Assembly (NCBI RefSeq): GCF_000747525.1
Contig: NZ_CP009278.1
Location: 4,154,001-4,218,000, forward strand
Direction of reading: 5' to 3'
Source: Sphingobacterium sp. ML3W
Lineage (GTDB): Bacteria > Bacteroidota > Bacteroidia > Sphingobacteriales > Sphingobacteriaceae
DNA length: 64,000 nt
The notes under the pieces were generated by a model. That model was not told the origin of the DNA and ran no database searches. It saw only the letters and a program-made list of their open reading frames with translations. A program made the position numbers and the translations under genes. This document shows, in pieces, positions 1 to 7,930 of the stretch. The first letter of the stretch is position 1, and each line of letters starts with the position of its first letter.

Positions 1-1564
1 CTAAAGTAGTTTTGCCACTTCCACTCTCACCTATGATAGCAGTCATTTTGCCTTTTTCTATTCGACAACTGAAGTCTTTGAACACTTCGACTCGAGATCC
101 ATAGGAGAACCGTATATTTTCAAATAAAATATCACCGACTTCATTGCTCACCAAATCCAGTTTACCTTCATTTTCTTCTCGCTCAAGATCCATAATTTCA
201 AACAAGCGGTCGGCAGCAATCAATGCATTTTGCAATGTTTTATTCATTCCGATCAATTGACTAACGGGTCCTGTTAAGTATCCGATCAAAGCATAAAATG
301 ATAACAACTCGCCCGGTGTAATCGTACGATCAATCACATAATAGGATCCAGCCCAGAGTAAAATAATTGTAAACAGGCGGGAGAGAAATTCACTCGATGT
401 CCCAGAGAAAAGTCCATTCAATACGGACGAGTAAATGGTCTTCAAGAGATAGGTGAATTTGTGATCAGTACCGCTATTGAAATAGGTCTCCATACCAAAC
501 TGTTTGATGGTCTTGACTGAAGTGAGTGATTCGACTAGATGCGATTCCAGTTCAGCTCCTTCTTCCATAAGCCGGCGTTCCACTTTTTTATTCAACTTAT
601 TGGTTAACCAATAGACAAAGAAATAAAAAGGAATGACCAATAAAATAATCAATGCCAGTTTCCAGAAATAAGAGAACATTAAAGCAAATGAGAACACAAC
701 AATTAAAACATTAACGACGGCCTGAATGGCAACATCATTGATAAATGCCCGAATTTTGACTGCATCATTTACTCTCGATATAATCTCTCCGACTTTCATC
801 GTGTCAAAAAAACGCTGTGGAAGACTTAGTAAATGTTTGTAATAGCCCAAGATCAGGTAGCGATCAATCCGTTGTCCGGTTTGTAACACCATGACGCTTT
901 TGAGCGTACCGATGATTACTTGAAAGAACAAAATAACCAACATGGCGACCGAGAGTAAATTGAGTAAACGAACATTGCCATCTACAAGTACAAAATCGGT
1001 AATCTTTTGGATATAAAGTGAAGAGGACAAACCGAGTAAGGTATAAACAACTGCACCGACTAATGCTTGTAAAACAATCGATTTATGTGGTTTTATCAGA
1101 TTCCAAAAACGATTGTAAACATTAGTTTTCTCATTCCGCTGCTTAAAATATTCATTGGGTTCTAATAAGATCAACACGCCAGTCCAGATTTTCTGAAATT
1201 CTTCTATACTGTATTGTTGGACTTTCCCCAGACCGGGATCCATTACCGTGACCTGACCCTTATGGACTTGATAAATGACAATATAGTGCTGCAATTGACC
1301 ATTTAAAACGACGTGTGCAATCGCTGGTAAAGGGATTTGTGGTATGGCATCTATAGCTCCTTTCACTCCTTTAGCTGTAAACCCTAATTCCTGTAATCCT
1401 TGGATCATGCCAAGTACGTTGGTACCTCGGGTATCGGTGTGGCAATGCTGTCGTATTTTTGCTATTGGAATATCTGACCCATAATAACTTGCAACAGAGG
1501 CTAAACAGGCTGCCCCGCAATCACGGATATCATGTTGCTTAATACGGACTGGAGATTTTTTCAT
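1..1564 (-). CDS. Peptidase-containing ABC transporter (PCAT/bacteriocin exporter), 3' part cut by window edge
   Basis: Inner-membrane exporter expected to cleave a double-glycine leader peptide and export the cargo. I translated the minus frame from ATG at 1564; 521 codons are visible before the window edge. Residues 1-130 form a C39 peptidase domain with catalytic Cys16 in the motif DCGAACL, a His in HYIVI and an Asp in DPGLG. Several hydrophobic segments follow (ABC membrane domain), then the start of the ATPase domain; the Walker A motif GESGSGKTT is the last thing seen, so signature and Walker B lie outside the window. Family members are about 700-730 aa. The HlyD-type adaptor gene lies 39 bp upstream in the same direction, the usual pairing. 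No precursor peptide with a GG leader was found here. The family call is secure; the cargo is unknown. Confidence 0.92.
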   Translation of the reverse strand, partial: MKKSPVRIKQHDIRDCGAACLASVASYYGSDIPIAKIRQHCHTDTRGTNVLGMIQGLQELGFTAKGVKGAIDAIPQIPLPAIAHVVLNGQLQHYIVIYQVHKGQVTVMDPGLGKVQQYSIEEFQKIWTGVLILLEPNEYFKQRNEKTNVYNRFWNLIKPHKSIVLQALVGAVVYTLLGLSSSLYIQKITDFVLVDGNVRLLNLLSVAMLVILFFQVIIGTLKSVMVLQTGQRIDRYLILGYYKHLLSLPQRFFDTMKVGEIISRVNDAVKIRAFINDVAIQAVVNVLIVVFSFALMFSYFWKLALIILLVIPFYFFVYWLTNKLNKKVERRLMEEGAELESHLVESLTSVKTIKQFGMETYFNSGTDHKFTYLLKTIYSSVLNGLFSGTSSEFLSRLFTIILLWAGSYYVIDRTITPGELLSFYALIGYLTGPVSQLIGMNKTLQNALIAADRLFEIMDLEREENEGKLDLVSNEVGDILFENIRFSYGSRVEVFKDFSCRIEKGKMTAIIGESGSGKTTL

Positions 1565-1603
1565 CAGAATAAAATGTTTTAAAATGGCGAACGAAAAAAA
1601 CAG

Positions 1604-2701
1604 TTATGAAGTTATTTTATTACCTAGATTGGGATTAAAGAGATCGTCCGCCCGATCAAACAATAATTGCCAAAGTGTCCGATCGACCAGAAAAAAACGG
1701 GCATTAAAGGTGTTACCTTTACCAACTGTAACTTTACTACCATTGGGCAAACTCAAGTGATTGCCATCTATATGGCAACGAACTTTAAAAAATGGCGCAT
1801 TATTCTGATTGGCTACCAGATTGTAATCGATGTCTTGAACTGAACCTGTGAGAAACCCCCACTGATTATAATTATAGGTATCTATCTGAAATTTGACCGC
1901 TTGCTTATCTTTAATATAACCAATGGCATTTGCTGGAACCATACATTCGGCTATTAAATTATCTTCTGGAGATATTTCTAATATATCTTGTCCTTGTATG
2001 ATTTGACTTCCTTTTTGAAAACCTTTCAGGTTGACCACTGTCCCGCTTAAGGGTGCTCTGACGATATAGTTTTCTCCATCTATTTCAATAGCGTCTCTTT
2101 CTGTTGAATTAGATTGATATTTTTGTTGCAGTTCTCTCAACTTTGCACTCCATTGTGCCATCTGTTGTTTTTCAATTGACAAAACCTGATTTTTCAATTG
2201 TTCATATGTATACCTACTTTTATCAAACTCCGCTTGAGCTATAATACCTTGACTGAATAAGTAATCGTTACGTTCAAATTCGCGTTTCGCTAATGTCAAT
2301 TGTGATTGCACTTCGGACATGCGTTGTTTCATAGAAACAAGCTCCATCTGATATAAGCTACTTTGTAAACCAACATGTTTCCTAGATAATAAAAACATCA
2401 AATCAGAGATTTGTTGTTGATAATCGGCTGCCATATGTTGATTGAAAGACAATTTATTTTGTAGTTCTTTTGAGACAACCACAAATAAAGTATCCCCTTT
2501 CGTCACCCGTTGATTGTTTCCACTGATCTGGCTATCCACAATACGACCACTTACAAGGGAAATGATCTTCGTATTCTCTGTTTGCGGCCTAATAATTCCA
2601 GGTGCAGAAATAGATATCGGAATGCGTACAAAAGGTAAAACAGCAAGTGTGACAGCAACAGCAATTAACAACAAAATATAAATAATATTGGTTTTGTGCA
2701 T
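1604..2701 (-). CDS. HlyD-family membrane fusion (periplasmic adaptor) protein
   Basis: 365-aa adaptor that would link the downstream PCAT exporter to an outer-membrane channel. Residues 8-28 form one N-terminal membrane anchor. A lipoyl/biotinyl-like half follows (residues about 35-75, ending GDTLFVV), then a long Gln- and Lys-rich coiled coil (about 85-200), then the second lipoyl half (YIVRAPLSGTVVNLKGFQKGSQI) and a beta-barrel region. This order is diagnostic of HlyD/EmrA-type proteins. The length is slightly below the 400-430 aa typical of HlyD, in the range of bacteriocin-secretion adaptors. It is transcribed ahead of the PCAT gene with a 39-bp gap, so the two are very likely one operon. 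The start is ATG at 2701. Confidence 0.88.
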   Translation of the reverse strand: MHKTNIIYILLLIAVAVTLAVLPFVRIPISISAPGIIRPQTENTKIISLVSGRIVDSQISGNNQRVTKGDTLFVVVSKELQNKLSFNQHMAADYQQQISDLMFLLSRKHVGLQSSLYQMELVSMKQRMSEVQSQLTLAKREFERNDYLFSQGIIAQAEFDKSRYTYEQLKNQVLSIEKQQMAQWSAKLRELQQKYQSNSTERDAIEIDGENYIVRAPLSGTVVNLKGFQKGSQIIQGQDILEISPEDNLIAECMVPANAIGYIKDKQAVKFQIDTYNYNQWGFLTGSVQDIDYNLVANQNNAPFFKVRCHIDGNHLSLPNGSKVTVGKGNTFNARFFLVDRTLWQLLFDRADDLFNPNLGNKITS

Positions 2702-2812
2702 AGTGGTATTTAATTATCCAAATCTCTCAAATAAGAATATGACATACCACAACTACAAGTTGTATTTTATTATATTTACCTTATCTTCAAACAAGATTAA
2801 TTAGTAATATAA
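2702..2812. promoter_or_regulatory. Divergent intergenic region with a small inverted repeat
   Basis: The only spacer between the exporter operon (minus) and the rhomboid-like gene (plus), so both promoters should be here. It holds a 6-bp inverted repeat, ACAACT-ACA-AGTTGT, at 2749-2763. A possible minus-seven element TATATTTA lies at 2771-2778 for the plus gene, but no TTG sits at the right distance. An operator role for the repeat is only a suggestion. Confidence 0.25.
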
Positions 2813-3469
2813 ATGCAATTTTTTGACGTATTTCCAACTTTTCAAGAAGCTCCTTATTCATATATTATAGTCCCTATCCTGATGATCAGTAGCATCCTAG
2901 GTTTTTACACTAAACCCTATTTTCATGCTTTACTTTTACATCCTTATGAACTCGCAAGAGGTAAGCGCTTACATACGTTGCTTACCTCTGCATTTATACA
3001 TAGAAATTGGATACACTTGTTGTTCAACATGTTGATTATATATGGATTAGGATATGACATGTTTGGAAACATCATGCAAGTATATGGCTCGGTATCTGCA
3101 TATTTACTAACACCACTCTTATTTTCTCTACTCATTATTATCCCTAATGCATTTCTGGTATTAAATAAAAGAAATGATTTTTACTTTACCTCTATAGGAG
3201 CTTCTGGACTTACATTTGGCCTTTATGGTTTCTCAGCATTGTTCTTTCCTTTACAAAAGATTAATCATTTATTCATTCCTTGGATTCATAATGCTGCTCA
3301 ATATTGGCTCTATATATTGATTGTTTTGACCCTTTTGTCATGCGTGAAAATTTCCAAAATAAATAGGTCGTTACACATTGTTGCTTACTTATTAGGTTCA
3401 ATTATTGCATTAATAACTAGAAATGAGTCTATTTATGAATTTACGAAAGCCTTATTTCTTAAATTCTAA
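2813..3469 (+). CDS. Rhomboid-family intramembrane serine protease-like protein
   Basis: 218-aa polytopic membrane protein. The rhomboid hallmarks are visible in order: FIHRNWIHLLFN (His63, His68, Asn72) at the start of a membrane helix, GASG with candidate nucleophile Ser131 at residues 129-132, and His188 in LHIVAYLLG as the candidate catalytic histidine. Five or more hydrophobic segments are present. Both catalytic residues are retained, so an active protease is plausible. The spacing between the HxxxxHxxxN block and GASG is normal. It starts at ATG 2813, divergent from the exporter adaptor, and has no co-directional partner. Rhomboids cleave single-pass membrane proteins within the bilayer; the substrate here is unknown. 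A few rhomboid-like proteins are inactive, so activity is inferred. Confidence 0.8.
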   Translation: MQFFDVFPTFQEAPYSYIIVPILMISSILGFYTKPYFHALLLHPYELARGKRLHTLLTSAFIHRNWIHLLFNMLIIYGLGYDMFGNIMQVYGSVSAYLLTPLLFSLLIIIPNAFLVLNKRNDFYFTSIGASGLTFGLYGFSALFFPLQKINHLFIPWIHNAAQYWLYILIVLTLLSCVKISKINRSLHIVAYLLGSIIALITRNESIYEFTKALFLKF

Positions 3470-3895
3470 AGTATTCAAAGAATATCTCCCATAAATTTGA
3501 CCTTTTCTGATTTGACCTTTCGCCACCTGCATTGATTTCCTTTTGTTCTTTAATACTTAATGCGATAACCTTGATTTTTTTATTTTTTTTGTCCACGTTT
3601 TATTATTTTAATGTTCTCAAAAATACGGACATATAAAAAAGTATACCACAACCTTGGGTTTTAAACGGTATTTAAATTACACAGTCTCGTCAAAAAAATT
3701 CAAACCTATTTTCCAAAATATAATCCCTTCCACTATTCAAATGATTCAGTTTTTAGTCTAGAAATTTCAAGAAAATGTACCCTTTGAATCCATAAAAACA
3801 TAGGATTAATACTTACTCAAATTTTTAATACTTATTAATTTTATAACTTCAGGTTATATACTTAAATTAGCCTGTAGAAAATTACAGTATAAATT
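3470..3895. other. Intergenic region without recognised gene
   Basis: 426 bp, very AT-rich, between the rhomboid-like gene and the XRE regulator, both on plus. Stops interrupt all frames and I saw no strong hairpin or clear TAnnTTTG promoter. The promoter of the XRE gene is presumably within the last 100 bp but could not be assigned. Confidence 0.6.
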
Positions 3896-4192
3896 ATGTC
3901 AAAAGCTGAGATTGGAACTTTCATAAGACAGAAAAGAGAAAATCTAAAATTATCGCAAGAGGCTGTTGCCTTTTTCTTAGAAATATCACAGGCTGCATAT
4001 TCTAAAATTGAACGGAATGAAACCAAAGTAAAAGTTGATCAGGTTTATAAAATTGCGGAGTATTTTGGTGTAAGCATTTACGAGCTTTTACCTCCTTCAT
4101 TAGCAAGCGATGTTACAGGTGAAAATATACTTGGTTTAGGATACCATTATCTTATTCTGGGATTTAAAAAAATAACATCATTCTGTAAATAG
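3896..4192 (+). CDS. Small XRE-family helix-turn-helix transcriptional regulator
   Basis: 98-aa DNA-binding protein. Residues 5-62 match an HTH_3/Cro-C1 domain: IRQKRENLKLSQEAVAFFLEI, then the recognition-helix region QAAYSKIERNETKVKVDQV, then IAEYFGVSIYELLPP, a typical end of this domain. The remaining 30 residues are short and mildly hydrophobic with no recognised sensor or peptidase domain. Start ATG 3896. It stands alone between unrelated genes, with no toxin-like partner, phage gene or restriction gene next to it, so its target cannot be inferred. It may be an orphan or autoregulated repressor. Confidence 0.85.
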   Translation: MSKAEIGTFIRQKRENLKLSQEAVAFFLEISQAAYSKIERNETKVKVDQVYKIAEYFGVSIYELLPPSLASDVTGENILGLGYHYLILGFKKITSFCK

Positions 4193-4228
4193 TTCCAGTA
4201 TTATTAAAATCGTCAAGATCTTAAATAA

Positions 4229-4256
4229 AACAGCCACATCTGATGATGTGGCTGTT
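4229..4256 (-). terminator. Intrinsic terminator after the phosphatase operon
   Basis: Perfect 12-bp stem (4229-4240 with 4245-4256) and loop TGAT, lying 39 bp past the stop of the fused phosphatase gene. On the minus strand the stem is followed by TTTATTTAA. On the plus strand there is no T-run, so it serves the minus operon mainly, although the convergent XRE transcript also ends here. Confidence 0.8.
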
Positions 4257-4294
4257 ACTAAACATGATAATGAATACGAAAGAAATTGAAACCG

Positions 4295-6187
4295 CTATTT
4301 CACAGCTTCCAACAATTTGTGGAATATCGCAGTATTATCATACACTCCTTGAAATAAAAATGATCGTGCACCATAAGCAAATACCGGAACGAAGGCATTT
4401 GTATGATCGTTGCTACTAAAATTAACAACTACACGTCCAGATTTACGATCTGAATCCAATAAGGTAAGTCCCCCCGTTTCATGATCTGCAGTTACAATAA
4501 CCAGCATCTCTGGATCTTGATCCGCCAAACGCAGGGCTTCAGCAATCGTATTGTCAAAATCCAATGTTTCCATGATTGAATATTTAAGATCATTGGCATG
4601 CCCAGCATAATCAATCTGCGCAGACTCTGCCATCAGGAAGTATGGTTTATTTTCACGAGAAAGGAACTTGACACCATCCAACATCGTTTTTGTCAAAATT
4701 GCTGGCCGACCATCTTTAACCGGTTTAAGGAATTCGTCCGAAAGAAAAACAATTTGCTTACCTCCTGCTTGATCTATGGTATTGTCTAAGACCGAAATAC
4801 CGGCATATCCCTTCCAGTTATTTTCCTTTTTTAACCAATCTGGCTTTCCTCCAAGAATGAAATCCATTTTTGATTGTGCAAACTGTCCTAAGATGGATTC
4901 ACTTTCATTCCGTTCCTGCTGATGGGCATAGAAAACTGCCGGGGTAGCATCCGTCACATCACCAACGCTTATAACACCAGTCTTCCACCCTTTGTCGGCT
5001 AAAACCGCAGCAACGCTTGGAAGTCCCTGGCCATGAGCATCCACGGAAATAGCCCGATTATTAACCTTCTGCCCCGTAGCAATGGCAGAACCTCCAGCGG
5101 CAGAATCGGTGTTATCAGCATTTAAAGCCTCGGTCTGTGAAAGTCCAACAGTCTTAATCTGTGTCATATTCAGGGATCCACCATTTGCTAAAGTCGCTGC
5201 CTTTACTGCTGCAAGCCCCATACCATCTCCAACTAATAGTAGAATCCGCTTCACTTGGCGGTCCTTCGCATCATACTGAAAACTGGGTTTATAAACATCA
5301 TGCGGTTTATCCAATTGAAATGACGAGCGTGCACGCTGATCAAGAAATAATTCCAAAGACTTAGGTTGATCTGTATTGATCCAGTAGACACCCTGATTGA
5401 TGAGCTGCTGCCAAGCATTCGGACTATCGTGTGTTCCATAGAAACGAAAACGAAGTCCTAGAGAATCTGCTTTAGCGACCGCTTTCTCAATTGCTGGTAT
5501 ATTTTCAGGCAATCCCTTCCCGTTCCAATCCGTATAATCTTTTAGGTCAGCGCTGATCAACCCTGTCTGCGCTAAACTCACCGCATCATAGGTCCAATTG
5601 ACCTCACCATCAAAAAATAACCATTTGGGATAGTTTTTGAAACCTTCAGGCGAAGGTCTTCCTCCCGTAACGATTACTTTAATTGCATTTGGATTTTTAA
5701 TCGGATTAAAAATGTCACCATATTGCTCCACTTCTTTTACAAGGATGGGTAATAACCTCTTATAATCTTCTTTTATGTCAATCAATAGCTGCAAATGCTT
5801 GGTACTATCCGTAAATGCAGTATGGCCATTTTTACGGTACAGCGCAACAAGAGGTTCCAAATATAGCGCATTAAGGGTGCGTTCATTTTTGATTTCCTTT
5901 GCATCATGAGCCACCATTAATTTGCCATTCCGAAGAAAAACATCAGCTTCGATAGACTCCATACCGGCATAATAGGCCGTATATAAAGGCTGAGCTTGCC
6001 AATAATCATTATGACTATGCCCGGCATAAACACTTTTGTTAAGCTGTCCTTTGTCCCGGTTGAACATCAATTGTTCAAACTTTTCATTGAGGGTCTGTGC
6101 CTTTGAGAACAAAGGTCCGCCGCATAGACAAGCCGCTATCAATAATACGCTCCATTTATTATAAATGGCACCTTTCAAGCTTACCAT
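4295..6187 (-). CDS. Secreted two-domain glycerophosphodiester phosphodiesterase-like / alkaline phosphatase fusion
   Basis: 630 aa with a signal peptide (about residues 1-31). Residues 50-290 resemble the GDPD/PI-PLC TIM barrel: AGHSHNDYW (His57, Asn60), SIEADVFLRNGKLMVAHD (Glu80, Asp82, His94) and LLIDIK. Residues 312-630 are an alkaline phosphatase: LLVGDGMG (Asp321), TDSAAGGSA with the phosphorylated Ser362, ESAQIDYAGH (Glu521, Asp526, His530), VTADHETGG (Asp568, His569) and His595. The pair could release a phosphomonoester from a phosphodiester and then free inorganic phosphate. It is the last gene of a SusC-SusD operon; its ATG at 6187 overlaps the SusD stop by 7 nt, indicating translational coupling. 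Substrate specificity is inferred. Confidence 0.88.
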   Translation of the reverse strand: MVSLKGAIYNKWSVLLIAACLCGGPLFSKAQTLNEKFEQLMFNRDKGQLNKSVYAGHSHNDYWQAQPLYTAYYAGMESIEADVFLRNGKLMVAHDAKEIKNERTLNALYLEPLVALYRKNGHTAFTDSTKHLQLLIDIKEDYKRLLPILVKEVEQYGDIFNPIKNPNAIKVIVTGGRPSPEGFKNYPKWLFFDGEVNWTYDAVSLAQTGLISADLKDYTDWNGKGLPENIPAIEKAVAKADSLGLRFRFYGTHDSPNAWQQLINQGVYWINTDQPKSLELFLDQRARSSFQLDKPHDVYKPSFQYDAKDRQVKRILLLVGDGMGLAAVKAATLANGGSLNMTQIKTVGLSQTEALNADNTDSAAGGSAIATGQKVNNRAISVDAHGQGLPSVAAVLADKGWKTGVISVGDVTDATPAVFYAHQQERNESESILGQFAQSKMDFILGGKPDWLKKENNWKGYAGISVLDNTIDQAGGKQIVFLSDEFLKPVKDGRPAILTKTMLDGVKFLSRENKPYFLMAESAQIDYAGHANDLKYSIMETLDFDNTIAEALRLADQDPEMLVIVTADHETGGLTLLDSDRKSGRVVVNFSSNDHTNAFVPVFAYGARSFLFQGVYDNTAIFHKLLEAVK

Positions 6188-7737
6188 CCCTGATTTTGTT
6201 TAATGATACCGTTGCTATTGTCAATCTCTTGTTGCGGAACTGCCCATACATGGTGAATCTTAGGATCAAATTTACGACCTGGAAACACGATTGGTTTGCC
6301 TGTAGCAGGATCTACCATAGCATAGGTATGCAGAGGTTTAGCATAAGTAGCTGCAGCATCCCCCCAGCGCACCAAGTCCCTGTGACGATCTGTAAACTCG
6401 CCGGCCAACTCGTTACGACGTTCGCGTTTTAAATCTGTCAATGTCATACCTTGCATTTCATCTAGATCAGCACGTTTACGCAGCAGATTAAGTTCCTTAT
6501 CCCCTGCACCTGTACCGTTTAACATGATCAGCGATTCTGCCTTGATTAAAAGAATCTCTGCAAAACGAATTAGGGGTACATTTAAATCTGTTGCCATATG
6601 ATCTCCATTTGGACTCACATGTGAACCGATCGGAGATGGGTGAGAAAAAGGTTCCATATACTTATTGAACTGCATATCACAGGTCGCCGATCCAGCAGGT
6701 GTAAAACTACGTTCTTCACCAAAAAACATGAATTTATCGCCAGGTTTTAGAATAGTCGCTTCTCTTCGCGCATCACCCTTCTCGTAAGAATCATAAAGCT
6801 CCTTAGTCGGTAAATAATAACCCCAGCCATTATAAAGACCCCATGCACCATTGGTCAACATGACACCTGGTAGAATAGAACCCCAACCAGACCTTCCTGA
6901 TGGAGAACTGGTTGCCGACCAGATGTATTCTGTTCCCCAGTTATTGGAAGCCTTAAATACGTCTGTAAATACAGGTTCTAAGCCACGTTTCCCCTGATTG
7001 ATAACCGAATCTGCATACAGATTTGCGTTTTTATAATCTTTCTTATACAAGTACATTTTCGAAAGCAGCGCCCATGCAGCAACTTTGTGTGCACGACCAT
7101 AGTCCACTTTGGCCAGCTCATCGAAAAAAGGCAATTGATCAGCCGCACTTTTTAACAGTTTTTCAACATGAAGATAATTTTCTTCAATATTAGCTGCCCG
7201 AGGTGTAGCCAATTCATTATCCATATTCTCGACAGTTACTATGGGTACACCCGCTCTTTCGTCAGCATAATTAGCTGCCAATTGAAAGTACATATAACCT
7301 GCGTTGAAGTTAGCTTCACCCAATATGCGCTTTTTTAAAGCACCATCCATACTTATAGTTGGAACATATCTCAAAATATCATTAGCACGCTTAATGATTG
7401 CATAGCGATATTGCCACTGCGGTTCAGTATATCCGCCGCCAACATAAGTGCTGCTAAAATTACGTACATTTTCTGCTTGCGCATTATTTCTGCCTGTTAC
7501 CATGTCATCACTCGCATTGATAAACCAAAAGAATCCACGTCCGTAAAATTCTTCTTCGTCATAATTGGCGTATAAAGCATTGGCACCTTTTACGGCATCT
7601 TCAGGTGTTTTCCAATAATTACCCTTAGATGGTGCTCCTTCTGGAGTAATGTCCAATTTATTGTTACAAGACTGCGTGAAGGTCCCGATACCACAAGCCA
7701 GCATTGATAATGTGATATACCTTGTTATGTTTTTCAT
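6181..7737 (-). CDS. SusD/RagB-family substrate-binding outer-membrane lipoprotein
   Basis: 518-aa surface lipoprotein that caps the SusC channel encoded upstream and binds its substrate. I chose the ATG at 7737 rather than an earlier codon at 7779 because it begins directly with a lipoprotein signal (MKNITRYITLSML...) ending in the lipobox QSC, followed by NNKLDITPEG, typical of mature SusD proteins. The C-terminal part carries RAEILLIKAESL-type and ERRNELAGEFTDRHRDLVRWG sequences characteristic of RagB/SusD. It lies between the TonB-linked porin gene and the phosphodiesterase-phosphatase gene, so the imported ligand is more likely a phosphorylated compound than a glycan; that is an inference from context. 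Confidence 0.92.
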   Translation of the reverse strand: MKNITRYITLSMLACGIGTFTQSCNNKLDITPEGAPSKGNYWKTPEDAVKGANALYANYDEEEFYGRGFFWFINASDDMVTGRNNAQAENVRNFSSTYVGGGYTEPQWQYRYAIIKRANDILRYVPTISMDGALKKRILGEANFNAGYMYFQLAANYADERAGVPIVTVENMDNELATPRAANIEENYLHVEKLLKSAADQLPFFDELAKVDYGRAHKVAAWALLSKMYLYKKDYKNANLYADSVINQGKRGLEPVFTDVFKASNNWGTEYIWSATSSPSGRSGWGSILPGVMLTNGAWGLYNGWGYYLPTKELYDSYEKGDARREATILKPGDKFMFFGEERSFTPAGSATCDMQFNKYMEPFSHPSPIGSHVSPNGDHMATDLNVPLIRFAEILLIKAESLIMLNGTGAGDKELNLLRKRADLDEMQGMTLTDLKRERRNELAGEFTDRHRDLVRWGDAAATYAKPLHTYAMVDPATGKPIVFPGRKFDPKIHHVWAVPQQEIDNSNGIIKQNQGW

Positions 7738-7930
7738 TTTAATATTTTTTAAATCGCTGATGAAACTTGCAAGAGCCAATTATTTTCATCAATTGTTTAT
7801 TTTTAATGATGTTCAAGAACTCACCCAATACGACCTAATCGGATGAGTTCCTGTTTATAGATGCTTTAAGCTCACGGTGATTTCATTTGAATATTACTTT
7901 TCATGACCGTGTTCTTTATATTGATCGGGA
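7738..7930 (-). promoter_or_regulatory. susC-susD intergenic segment with two inverted repeats
   Basis: 193 bp between the SusC and SusD genes of one operon, longer than the usual few bases. It holds GAACTCA/TGAGTTC (7817-7823 with 7844-7850, extendable past one mismatch) and CACGGT/ACCGTG (7873-7878 with 7906-7911). Hairpins here could process or partly terminate the mRNA, or stabilise its 5' part. No coding frame is convincing. Confidence 0.35.

Noticed and set aside
6097..6432. 111-codon plus frame across the SusD/phosphatase junction
   Set aside because: A shadow of two strongly supported minus-strand genes.
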